This document shows positions 1 to 6,423 of a stretch of DNA of 10,860 nt, in pieces. Position 1 is the first letter of the stretch. Every line of letters begins with the position of its first letter. The notes beneath the pieces were generated by a model. The model saw nothing but the letters and a program-made list of their open reading frames with translations, was not told where the DNA came from and made no database searches. The DNA is taken from assembly GCA_029264635.1 (NCBI GenBank), contig JARIAA010000003.1:1-10860 (forward strand), given 5' to 3'. The DNA comes from Psychrobacter sp. (lineage in GTDB: Bacteria > Pseudomonadota > Gammaproteobacteria > Pseudomonadales > Moraxellaceae). The position numbers and the translations under genes are program-made.

Positions 1-1
1 T

Positions 2-1435
2 ATTAAAAAAGAAGTCGGCGACGGTATCGAGACCTTAGCCAACAAAGCACGCGGGGTATTTAATCCTAATAAAGTGACTATGCAGCTCGAAGATATTCAA
101 TCAATCATTTTACGTGATCGCCCCACGCCTTACTTTGGGACGGTCGTTGCACTTAAAATTAACGATGCCAAAGTTGGACGGCAAATGCTCGCTTGTGTTT
201 TGCCTAACGTGACGGGTAGTAAAGAATGGCACAAGGACATGCAGGCGACGTTATCTATTGTCATGACTTATAAAGGCTTGCAGGCGTTAGGTGTGCCTGA
301 GTCGTCGTTAGATAGCTTTCCAGAATCCTTTAAAGCAGGTATGGCCAATCGCGCTGAACAGCTGCGTGATACTGATGTCAATGCGCCAAAGAACTGGGCA
401 GCGCCTTTTGGTGACCATGGCGATATTCATATTTGTGCTGCCGTCATTGCCGATACCAAAGAGAAATGGCAAGCAAAGTTCAATGAGTTAAAGGATGTAA
501 TCAAGTCGCATGTTGATTATGAGAATTCTGCCAATGGCAATATTGAAATTCTCATGGAGCATGACTTTGGGTCAGATGACAATGTTAAAAACGTCTTTGG
601 TTATCGTGACGGTATCAGTAACCCAGAGATTAAAGGCAGTGGCATACAGACGCCACCAAGTCATGATGGTGAAGCGATCGCAGCAGGGGAGTTTGTATTG
701 GGGTATGAAGGGGAAGCAGGTACAATTGCACCAATGCCGCAGCCTGAAGTGCTCGGTAAAAATGGCTCGTTTATGGTACTCAGAACTTATAGAAGCCATG
801 TCGCCGCCTTTAATAAATTCTTAAAAGATAATACAGACAGCGATGAAGCAGCTGAACTTTTGGGTGCTAAGATGTGGGGGCGCTGGCGCTCAGGTGCGCC
901 GCTTGTTTTGTCTCCTGACCATGATGACAAAGAACTAGGGGATGATCCTAATCGTAATAATGACTTTGGTTATAAGGACGATCCTTACGGCAAAAAATGT
1001 CCGTTTGGCGCTCATGTGCGGCGAATGAATCCAAGAGACAGTAAAGATTTTATCTTATCTGACGTACGTATTCATCGAATCGTAAGACGTAGCGTAGGCT
1101 TTGGTGAGGTATTACCGCCTGATGTACTAGAAGATGATGGTAAAGAGCGCGGCTTATTTTTTATTGGTATCAATGCCCATGCGATGGAAACCGTTGAATT
1201 CTTACAGTCGCAGTGGATTAACGATGGCAACTTTATGAGTTTAGGAGAAGAAAAAGACCCTATGCTAGGCTTGCATCATGGTGATAAGTACAGCGATGCA
1301 GATAAATTTACTGTACCTGCTGATCCTATTCGTAAACGTTATCATGGTATCGAGACTTTTAATACTTTGTATGGTGGCGAGTATTTATTTATACCCAGTC
1401 TGTCGGCACTTAAGTGGATTAGCGAGCTGAGCTAA
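2..1435 (+). CDS. DyP-type heme peroxidase, 5' end outside window
   Basis: This is a dye-decolourising (DyP) peroxidase, a heme enzyme that oxidises organic substrates with hydrogen peroxide. The frame is open from base 2. A GTG at 74 could start a 453-residue product, but no Shine-Dalgarno precedes it and 24 sense codons lie upstream, so I infer that the real start is left of the window. Numbering from that GTG, the family signatures are the N-terminal MQLEDIQSIILR stretch (3-14), the GYRDG form of the GxxDG motif (176-180, catalytic Asp179), the proximal-heme segment CPFGAHVRR (309-317, His314) and RIVRRSVGFG (335-344) carrying the likely distal Arg. The C-terminus is complete. No secretion signal can be judged because the N-terminus is missing. 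The catalase-family gene begins 51 bases downstream with no terminator between, so the two are probably co-transcribed and may both deal with peroxide. The family call is firm; the substrate is unknown. Confidence 0.9.
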   Translation: MKKEVGDGIETLANKARGVFNPNKVTMQLEDIQSIILRDRPTPYFGTVVALKINDAKVGRQMLACVLPNVTGSKEWHKDMQATLSIVMTYKGLQALGVPESSLDSFPESFKAGMANRAEQLRDTDVNAPKNWAAPFGDHGDIHICAAVIADTKEKWQAKFNELKDVIKSHVDYENSANGNIEILMEHDFGSDDNVKNVFGYRDGISNPEIKGSGIQTPPSHDGEAIAAGEFVLGYEGEAGTIAPMPQPEVLGKNGSFMVLRTYRSHVAAFNKFLKDNTDSDEAAELLGAKMWGRWRSGAPLVLSPDHDDKELGDDPNRNNDFGYKDDPYGKKCPFGAHVRRMNPRDSKDFILSDVRIHRIVRRSVGFGEVLPPDVLEDDGKERGLFFIGINAHAMETVEFLQSQWINDGNFMSLGEEKDPMLGLHHGDKYSDADKFTVPADPIRKRYHGIETFNTLYGGEYLFIPSLSALKWISELS

Positions 1436-1486
1436 ATAAGATGGCCCAAATCAATCACCATGTATGTATAAAAATATCGAGGAAAA

Positions 1487-2371
1487 ATGATGCTAAAAAA
1501 ATTATTCAAACCAAAATATGCTCCTTACGATCCCAAATATATCGAATTATCGGCAGAAGATGAGCGCAATATTCAAACCATTACTGATGATATTAAAAAC
1601 TACATCGCTCGTAGTGATAAAGCTAGTAACGTCAATTACCATACCCGTGACGCCCATGCCAAAGGTTATGTTGCGCTCAAAGCTAAGTTTGAGATATTAG
1701 ATAATATTCCTAAAGAATATGCACAAGGTCTTTATGCCAAGTCTGGCATTCACGATGCGGTCATTCGTTTGTCTAATGGCTCATCTAGAGTATTTTCTGA
1801 TCGTAAGCTTGGCTTCGCACAAGGTCTCGCTATCAAGGTTTTTGATGTGCCAGGGGAGAAGCTTGCGCCAGGGGAGGAGGATAGTACGACTTTTGATTTT
1901 AACTTTATCAATCATCCAGTGTTCTTTTGCAATAGAATTGAAGATTATACTTATATATCCAAGCTATTTTTAGAATTGCCTAAATACACTGAAAAAGGCG
2001 CTAAAGGCAAAGCACAATTGGCGTTTAACTGGCTGACCAACTATGGCTCAAGACTTCCAACTAAAGAGTCATTTAAGACCTTTAAAGCTATCGGGGGCTT
2101 TACTACTATTGAGGCCAAAAACACTTTGTTATACGACTTTCATTCGCAAGGCGTCGTGCGTCACGGCAATTATATGGCAAAAATACGTGCTACGCCGACC
2201 GCAGATTCTGTTAAAAAAGTAACGCGCCGTGACGTAGATGTCGATGCACGCGAAGAGGCGATGCGGCCCCTTATCATTGAGGAGATTCGTGAGCACGATT
2301 ATCAGTTCGATATCCAGATTCAGCTATGCCGCAACCTCAAAAAACAGCCTATTGATGAGATTACTACTTAG
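1487..2371 (+). CDS. Catalase-family heme protein, ended early by in-frame TAG
   Basis: This encodes a small-subunit catalase-like heme protein of the y4iL/SrpA type. Visible features are RDAHAKG (54-60) with the presumed distal heme His57, the LSNGSSR stretch (95-101), and DFNFINHPVFF (137-147), which matches the heme-pocket Asn/Pro-Val-Phe-Phe region of catalases. A Tyr-rich LLYDFHSQG segment (214-222) is where the proximal ligand may lie. The frame stops at TAG (2369-2371) after 294 residues, but the next 88 codons in the same frame read as the usual family C-terminus, so this product lacks roughly its last quarter. Two ATGs are in tandem (1487 and 1490). The GAGG at 1479-1482 sits 4 bases from the first and 7 from the second, so the second is better spaced. 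It follows the DyP gene by 51 bases, probably in one operon. If the stop is real, the protein is probably unstable or inactive; a sequencing error is the main alternative. Confidence 0.8.
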   Translation: MMLKKLFKPKYAPYDPKYIELSAEDERNIQTITDDIKNYIARSDKASNVNYHTRDAHAKGYVALKAKFEILDNIPKEYAQGLYAKSGIHDAVIRLSNGSSRVFSDRKLGFAQGLAIKVFDVPGEKLAPGEEDSTTFDFNFINHPVFFCNRIEDYTYISKLFLELPKYTEKGAKGKAQLAFNWLTNYGSRLPTKESFKTFKAIGGFTTIEAKNTLLYDFHSQGVVRHGNYMAKIRATPTADSVKKVTRRDVDVDAREEAMRPLIIEEIREHDYQFDIQIQLCRNLKKQPIDEITT

Positions 2372-2638
2372 TGGCAAGAGTCAGACGCGCCCTTCGTCAC
2401 TGTAGCGCGTTTGACCATTCCCTGCCAAGACGTGCCCGACGATGGTAATTTTGAGATCATGGAAAACCTATCGTTTACTCCATTTCGCTGCTTAGAAGAA
2501 AACCGTCCTATTGGTAATTTACAGCAGTCGCGGTTAAAGGCTTACCAAATAGCCTCTGAGACTCGCCAAAAGCTAAATGATGTAAAACGCCAAGAGCCTA
2601 AAAGCTTAAAGCAAACGTTTAATAAGTCATTCTTTTAA
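2372..2638 (+). pseudogene. C-terminal remnant of the catalase-family gene
   Basis: These 88 codons plus TAA directly continue the frame of the upstream catalase-family gene after its TAG. They read WQESDAPFVTVARLTIP at the start, followed by a segment with FEIMENLSFTPFRCLEENRP and GNLQQSRLKAYQ. This resembles the conserved end of catalase-like proteins, where a Phe-x-Pro-x-x-Cys-Leu-x-Glu-x-Arg-Pro-x-Gly pattern precedes the last helix. A TTG at 2411 could in principle start a 75-residue peptide, but no Shine-Dalgarno is seen and it would begin inside a conserved strand. I read it as the cut-off tail of one gene spanning 1487-2638 (383 codons with the TAG, plus the stop), not as a separate gene. 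Confidence 0.8.
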
Positions 2639-2675
2639 AACACAAAATTTGCTAATTGATGGTATAAATAACAAC

Positions 2676-2708
2676 AAAAAGCCAGTAGTCTGTATACTGG
2701 CTCTTTTG
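2676..2708. terminator. Bidirectional intrinsic terminator between convergent genes
   Basis: A perfect 7-bp stem (GCCAGTA / TACTGGC, 2681-2701) encloses a 7-base loop. On the minus strand it is followed at once by five T (the AAAAA at 2676-2680), a good terminator for the lipoprotein gene. On the plus strand it is followed by TCTTTT, adequate for the catalase gene. It lies between the convergent ends at 2638 and 2772. Confidence 0.75.
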
Positions 2709-2771
2709 TGATCGCTAAATATTGATAAAAGCAGGCATTCTTACTCGTCTTGAGTTTGCCGCCGTTATTAT

Positions 2772-3143
2772 TTATTTGATGTCACAATTGACACTATATT
2801 TTTGACCATTGTCTGAGCTAATCGTCATCACACCAAAATCAGCTTTAGTATGCCAATCATAAGTCGTTTTAGGATTAACATCATTCACATAGCGCGCGCC
2901 TGAGCCTGATACGGCTTGTGTCAGTGAAACTTTAGCATTGTTTAAGCCAACTTTAGGCAATGTGACGTTCAAGTTTGCCGCTTGGCCATTCGCCGTATAG
3001 GCAGCATCAATAGTACCGTTATCTTCACAAGTAAATGATTGGACCACTTGCTGAGTGGTAGCTGGTGCTGTAGTAGTAGGTGCATTAGTGGCACAGGCAG
3101 CTAGTACTATAGCGAAAGGGGCAACGGCTAATAGTTTTTTCAT
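2772..3143 (-). CDS. mliC: MliC-family lysozyme-inhibitor lipoprotein
   Basis: This is a predicted outer-membrane lipoprotein of the MliC/PliC family, which blocks c-type lysozyme in the periplasm. The 123-residue product has a Lys-Lys start, a hydrophobic core and the lipobox LAAC with Cys17. Ala at +2 fits outer-membrane sorting. A Thr/Ala/Pro-rich linker (18-31) follows. The inhibitor domain shows FTCED (Cys39) and VNCD (Cys120), a likely disulphide pair, the signature SGSGARY (79-85) that forms the lysozyme-binding loop in the family, and YDWHTK (95-100), the second family motif, here lacking the usual Gly after Lys. The start is the ATG at 3143: GAGG (3150-3153) is 6 bases upstream. A TTG four codons earlier has no such site and overlaps this Shine-Dalgarno. 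It has its own promoter and a terminator on its 3' side, so it is probably a single-gene unit. The family call is good; inhibitory activity is inferred. Confidence 0.85.
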   Translation of the reverse strand: MKKLLAVAPFAIVLAACATNAPTTTAPATTQQVVQSFTCEDNGTIDAAYTANGQAANLNVTLPKVGLNNAKVSLTQAVSGSGARYVNDVNPKTTYDWHTKADFGVMTISSDNGQKYSVNCDIK

Positions 3144-3191
3144 TATAATCCTCAATAATGTTATGGTTTGAAGCGTAAAGCGGTATATTAC

Positions 3192-3197
3192 ATTATA
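3192..3197 (-). promoter_or_regulatory. Probable -10 of the mliC promoter
   Basis: The minus strand reads a perfect TATAAT here, 48 bases from the mliC ATG, which would give a leader of about 40 bases. No good -35 stands 16-18 bases upstream, so the promoter may depend on an activator or be weak. Confidence 0.45.
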
Positions 3198-3240
3198 TTG
3201 GCTTTAGTCGCGTTGACGTTTGACATTAGTATGGTATTTA

Positions 3241-3258
3241 AAATGTTTCAAAACATTT
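3241..3258. repeat. 18-bp perfect inverted repeat upstream of mliC
   Basis: AAATGTTT, CA, AAACATTT forms a perfect palindrome with 8-bp arms and a 2-base centre. It sits about 45 bases upstream of the mliC -10 and 28 bases past the transporter stop. A 2-base centre is poor for an RNA hairpin, so an operator is more likely than a terminator. The binding protein is unknown. Confidence 0.4.
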
Positions 3259-3285
3259 CGCAAATTTTCTAATATTCAAAGCAGT

Positions 3286-4224
3286 TTATACAACAGTGTT
3301 GGTTTGAGGAGGCGATTTAACTTTTTGCTTGTTTAAAACAAACACTGTGACAGCACTAAGAATAACTGCGCTGGCAATGATAAATCGCAGGGTTAATTGC
3401 TCAGATAAGAACAACACACCTAATAGTGCTGCCAGTACTGGCACACAGAACTGCACAACGGCCGCTTGGGTGCTTTTTAGCAACGGCATCGCCACATACC
3501 AAAGGCTATAGCCAACGCCAGAGGTGATTGCTCCTGATAGGCTCGCCAATATAACACCCTCTGTACTAACCTCTACTAGGTAGTTCATTCCTATCAACAC
3601 TAATAAGGGCAGAGCAATAAGGCTTCTAATGAAGTTAAAACCAGTTGCGCGAAGCGGGGAGATACAGGCGTTGCCGCGTATACTGTAAATGCCCCAGGCG
3701 ATGCCACTTATGGCCATAATCACTGCTCCAAACAGCGAAGGCACTGCCGCTGAAGGCAACATCAAGTAAACAAAACCTGCAAAGGCGATGAAAAGAGCTG
3801 CCCATTGCACTGTACTTAACTGCTCTTTTTGGTAAATGCCCCAGCCAATCATCGTGAACTGGACTGCTGCAAATAAAATCAGCGCACCAGTGCCGGTATC
3901 AAGCTCAACGTAGGCGAGCGAAAAGCAAAGCGCGTAAACTACCAAGCTCATACTGCTTAGCCAGCTACCTTTGTCCTGTAAAATAGGATCTTCTAAAATT
4001 ACGATAGCTGCGGTATTGGTATTATTAGAATTAGCAATGTGTTTATGTTTTAGCCTGCGTTGATGCACGCTCATAATTATTGCAAGGCAAACAGCACCAC
4101 CTAACAGGCGAATAATAGTAAAGTTCCAAGGATCAATATAGCCTCCAGCTAGGGCCATTCTACAAAGCAAAGAGTTTGTAGCAAAGGCTAGTAGAGCGCT
4201 AATCGTGTATAACGTGACCTTCAA
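3286..4224 (-). CDS. EamA/DMT-family membrane transporter
   Basis: This is an inner-membrane transporter of the drug/metabolite superfamily, probably exporting or importing a small metabolite that the sequence does not identify. The 312-residue protein shows about ten hydrophobic segments (near 4-22, 34-52, 88-106, 112-130, 138-157, 161-180, 193-214, 222-244, 253-274, 279-297). The EamA duplication is visible: both halves carry a Glu-Gln-Leu motif (KEQLS near 133, SEQLT near 275) before a final helix pair. The loop after helix 2 (about 54-86) is long and polar with an Asn/Thr cluster, which is unusual. The start is a TTG at 4224, supported by AAGGA 6 bases upstream and by a family-like N-terminus. 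It lies 36 bases after yqhA on the same strand, probably in one transcript. It ends in a short hydrophilic tail. The family is firm; the substrate is open. Confidence 0.85.
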   Translation of the reverse strand: MKVTLYTISALLAFATNSLLCRMALAGGYIDPWNFTIIRLLGGAVCLAIIMSVHQRRLKHKHIANSNNTNTAAIVILEDPILQDKGSWLSSMSLVVYALCFSLAYVELDTGTGALILFAAVQFTMIGWGIYQKEQLSTVQWAALFIAFAGFVYLMLPSAAVPSLFGAVIMAISGIAWGIYSIRGNACISPLRATGFNFIRSLIALPLLVLIGMNYLVEVSTEGVILASLSGAITSGVGYSLWYVAMPLLKSTQAAVVQFCVPVLAALLGVLFLSEQLTLRFIIASAVILSAVTVFVLNKQKVKSPPQTNTVV

Positions 4225-4260
4225 AAATAATCCTTGGTAGAGATAGCGTAAGTCATAGCG

Positions 4261-4785
4261 TTAATATTTTTTGGTGTCACCAATAATTTTATCCATAATG
4301 GCAAATAATAAGCCAGAAATTACGAAACTCATGTGAATGACAACTTTCCACATAAGCTTATCAGCGTTAAGATCGCTCATTTCACTAGAGATATCCATAA
4401 ATGACTTTAAGAGATCTATCGCAGAAATAGCAACGATAGCACCAATAACTTTTAATTTAAGTCCAGAAAAATCTACTTTTCCCATCCAGCTAGGGCGATC
4501 AATATGGTTAGCTGTATCAATTTTTGAGACAAAAATCTCATAACCACTGAATATAAGAATCAGCAATAAATTGGCTACTAAGGAGATATCAACTAGTACC
4601 AATATGTCGACAATGACATCTGATACAGAGGCGGTAGACACCTGAGTAAACATAAGCCACAGTTCTTGTATGAATTTTATAAAAAGTAAAATAATACCCA
4701 ATATCAAGCCTAAATAAAAAGGCATTAGTAACCAGCGACTGTTGAAAACCGTCTTTTCTAGCCAATATTCAATCTTTTCTAGCAT
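4261..4785 (-). CDS. yqhA: YqhA-like UPF0114 membrane protein
   Basis: This is a small inner-membrane protein of the UPF0114 (YqhA) family, whose function is not established. The product has about four membrane segments (near 15-38, 57-82, 107-130, 142-163). It shares with Escherichia coli YqhA the pattern SRWLL near the N-terminus, LVDISLV, FSGYEIFVS, the LKxKV-AxIVAIS stretch and DKLMWKVVIHMSFV. Of two in-frame ATGs (4791 and 4785) I prefer 4785: the only Shine-Dalgarno-like run, AAGAG, touches the first ATG but is 6 bases from the second, and the product then starts MLEKIEYW, close to the E. coli start. The length is then 174 residues. It is 36 bases ahead of the EamA transporter gene and 78 bases behind the nadR-like gene, all on the same strand. 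No clear promoter is visible in the 78 bases. Confidence 0.87.
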   Translation of the reverse strand: MLEKIEYWLEKTVFNSRWLLMPFYLGLILGIILLFIKFIQELWLMFTQVSTASVSDVIVDILVLVDISLVANLLLILIFSGYEIFVSKIDTANHIDRPSWMGKVDFSGLKLKVIGAIVAISAIDLLKSFMDISSEMSDLNADKLMWKVVIHMSFVISGLLFAIMDKIIGDTKKY

Positions 4786-4863
4786 TGACATCTCTTATGT
4801 TTTTAAAAGCAAAAAATAGTAAGCATAGCGTACTCCAAAATATTTATGATAAAGAGAAATAGC

Positions 4864-5484
4864 CTATCTAATATTGTTGAGTGCTTTTAGCCACTCAACT
4901 ACCTGTCGAACCCGCTCTTCTCTATTACCACTGACTCGCTTGAAGTTTTTGTCATGGCAATTTAACTGACTTTCAAAATATGCACTTATTTCTTCGCGCT
5001 CATGTGGACTATCGCGCAAATCATCAGCGACCCAAGGAACATCCACTTCTGTTAGTAATATTAAATCATAATGATGCGCTAAAGCGGCCTGTATCAGCGC
5101 AGTAGGGCAGTCGCCGTAGTACCATTTGGAATACACCATGAGCTCAAACAAACTAGTATCACAGAATAGATATTTTTGAGTCTTGACATGTTGGCTAGGT
5201 TGCAGGTCTTGAGCTACTTGCTGCGCAAGTTTATTTTCCCGCTTAATTTGACCTTCAGCAATCGGTAATAGATCATCCCAAGTACAGGTCACTCGCTCAT
5301 TATCCCATTTTTTTTGCAAATAAACCCGCATATACTCTGGTACCCAAGCGCTAGCAAAATAGGTGGCTAAATCGCGGCACAGGGTCGTTTTACCCGTGCT
5401 TTCTGCGCCCAAAATAGCCACAGTAATGACCGATTTAGGCGTATGCTGCGTGAGATTGAAAGCGGTAGCGTCGTTGCAATTCAT
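4864..5484 (-). CDS. nadR: NadR-like ribosylnicotinamide kinase (single domain)
   Basis: This is a P-loop kinase matching the C-terminal domain of NadR, which phosphorylates nicotinamide riboside to NMN with ATP in the cytoplasm. The 206-residue product has Walker A GAESTGKTT (26-34), FCDTSLFE with Asp109, and the LLTEVDVPWVADDLRDS segment (143-159) that matches the NadR substrate/lid region. The N-terminal helix-turn-helix and NMN adenylyltransferase domains of enterobacterial NadR are absent, so this protein should not repress genes or make NAD by itself. I place the start at the ATG at 5484. A TTG six codons earlier (5502) has no Shine-Dalgarno. The 5484 start overlaps the end of pnuC by 50 bases in another frame, so translation is probably coupled. 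With PnuC next to it, the role in NR salvage is well supported; another enzyme must convert NMN to NAD. Confidence 0.87.
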   Translation of the reverse strand: MNCNDATAFNLTQHTPKSVITVAILGAESTGKTTLCRDLATYFASAWVPEYMRVYLQKKWDNERVTCTWDDLLPIAEGQIKRENKLAQQVAQDLQPSQHVKTQKYLFCDTSLFELMVYSKWYYGDCPTALIQAALAHHYDLILLTEVDVPWVADDLRDSPHEREEISAYFESQLNCHDKNFKRVSGNREERVRQVVEWLKALNNIR

Positions 5485-6145
5485 AATATGCCCAAACTGC
5501 AATGAGAGTGAACACTACGTATTGTAGTGCAGTAAAAGTCAGGCCTTTGTAAAAATATAATGGCACTGAAATCGCATCAGCGACTATCCAAAGCAGCCAA
5601 TGCTCAATCTTGCGGCTTGCCATTAGCCACATGGCCATCAAAAATAGAGCGGTGGTCAGCATATCGGTATAATCAACCCACGTAAATAAATGCATGCCTA
5701 GTACCGCGCCATCGAAGCTAAAGTTGTTATTAATGACGGGACGGAAATAATAAACCAGCGCTACAAAGGCCACCGTTCCAGACGCTAACACTGCCATGAT
5801 TGGTAAGTCACTAGATTGAATATGCTCAATACTGATATCGTTTTGACTATTGTCCTTTTTACGAGCGTTGACAGTATGTTTATTTTTTGACCAATTGAAC
5901 CAGCCATATAAACCCATTACTGTATAATAAGCATTGATAAACATATCGCCAAACAGTTGCCATTCCCATAGCAAATACACAAAAATAGCGGTACTGACCA
6001 GACCAATGGGGAAGACTAGAGCATTGAGCTTACTGGCAAGTAATACACTTGCCACGCCAAAGATGACAGCAATTAATTCTAGTCCAATAAATAGGGCAGG
6101 GTAATCGGCATATTGACCAAATAGCCAGCTAAAAAGTTCTACCAT
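5435..6145 (-). CDS. pnuC: Nicotinamide riboside transporter PnuC
   Basis: PnuC is an inner-membrane facilitator for nicotinamide riboside. The 236-residue protein has about seven hydrophobic segments and the family's Trp/Asn-rich stretches: LLWEWQLFGDMFINAYYTVM (58-77), GLYGWFNW (78-85), FTWVDYTDML (154-163) and the C-terminal VADAISVPLYFYKGL (188-202). These line the substrate site in known PnuC structures. A polar loop at about 86-112 is charged and probably cytoplasmic. The ATG at 6145 has AGGA 6 bases upstream. It is the first gene of a minus-strand block and overlaps the nadR-like kinase gene by 50 bases. Uptake plus phosphorylation is the usual trapping scheme for NR. Length and motifs fit an intact protein. 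Confidence 0.92.
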   Translation of the reverse strand: MVELFSWLFGQYADYPALFIGLELIAVIFGVASVLLASKLNALVFPIGLVSTAIFVYLLWEWQLFGDMFINAYYTVMGLYGWFNWSKNKHTVNARKKDNSQNDISIEHIQSSDLPIMAVLASGTVAFVALVYYFRPVINNNFSFDGAVLGMHLFTWVDYTDMLTTALFLMAMWLMASRKIEHWLLWIVADAISVPLYFYKGLTFTALQYVVFTLIAVWAYYELQRRYRFQSHAAYA

Positions 6146-6210
6146 CGACGTTCCTAATTATTATTTTTAATTAGCATTCTATGTAAGTAAGATAAGATCT
6201 AGAGCGACTG

Positions 6211-6216
6211 ATTATA
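6211..6216 (-). promoter_or_regulatory. Probable -10 of the pnuC promoter
   Basis: The minus strand has a perfect TATAAT 65 bases from the pnuC ATG, giving a leader of about 58 bases. The -35 region is poor. I saw no clear riboswitch fold or obvious NAD-regulator palindrome in the leader. Confidence 0.4.
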
Positions 6217-6274
6217 ACGCAGGTATCATAAAATTGGTTCAGTCTGTACTACTTAGTGACGTAAAACTGATTAT

Positions 6275-6303
6275 TTGTAACAAAGTATTAGAAAAATAAT
6301 AAT
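6275..6303 (+). promoter_or_regulatory. Possible promoter of the FabH-like gene
   Basis: TTGTAA (6275-6280) and AATAAT (6298-6303) are spaced by 17 bases, matching the consensus at 4 and 5 of 6 positions. The leader would be about 115 bases. The region is AT-rich, so a chance match is possible. Confidence 0.3.
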
Positions 6304-6381
6304 ATTCAGGCATAATAAAGGCATCAATTTTAGGTTTACAGTTATTCACCGAAACTAGACTTATGCTATTTTCTTTTTTAT

Positions 6382-6395
6382 GCTTATTCATAAGC
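6382..6395. repeat. 14-bp perfect palindrome before the FabH-like gene
   Basis: GCTTAT, TC, ATAAGC is a perfect inverted repeat with 6-bp arms, ending 28 bases before the ATG at 6424. TTATGCT also occurs as a direct repeat at 6361 and 6378. It may be an operator or shape the mRNA leader. No regulator is identified. Confidence 0.35.
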
Positions 6396-6423
6396 CAAAT
6401 AGTAGTAGACAAGGAAGCTTATC

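Noticed and set aside
74..76. GTG as the start of the DyP peroxidase
   Set aside because: The frame is open for 24 codons upstream to the window edge and no ribosome site precedes the GTG.
510..824. Overlapping open frames inside the DyP, catalase, synthase, prfA and lysS genes
   Set aside because: They lie in other frames or on the other strand of firmly identified genes, with no family resemblance or ribosome sites.
2411..2638. A separate 75-residue gene starting at TTG 2411
   Set aside because: It is in frame with the catalase-family gene, has no Shine-Dalgarno, and its sequence is the family C-terminus, so it is a remnant.
5485..5502. TTG at 5502 as the start of the NadR-like kinase
   Set aside because: No Shine-Dalgarno is present and the overlap with pnuC would be still longer; the ATG at 5484 is simpler, though its own site is also weak.
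6146..6423. Riboswitch or small RNA in the divergent pnuC/FabH-like spacer
   Set aside because: I saw only short palindromes and candidate promoters. No fold like the known pnuC-associated NAD-II motif was recognisable by eye.
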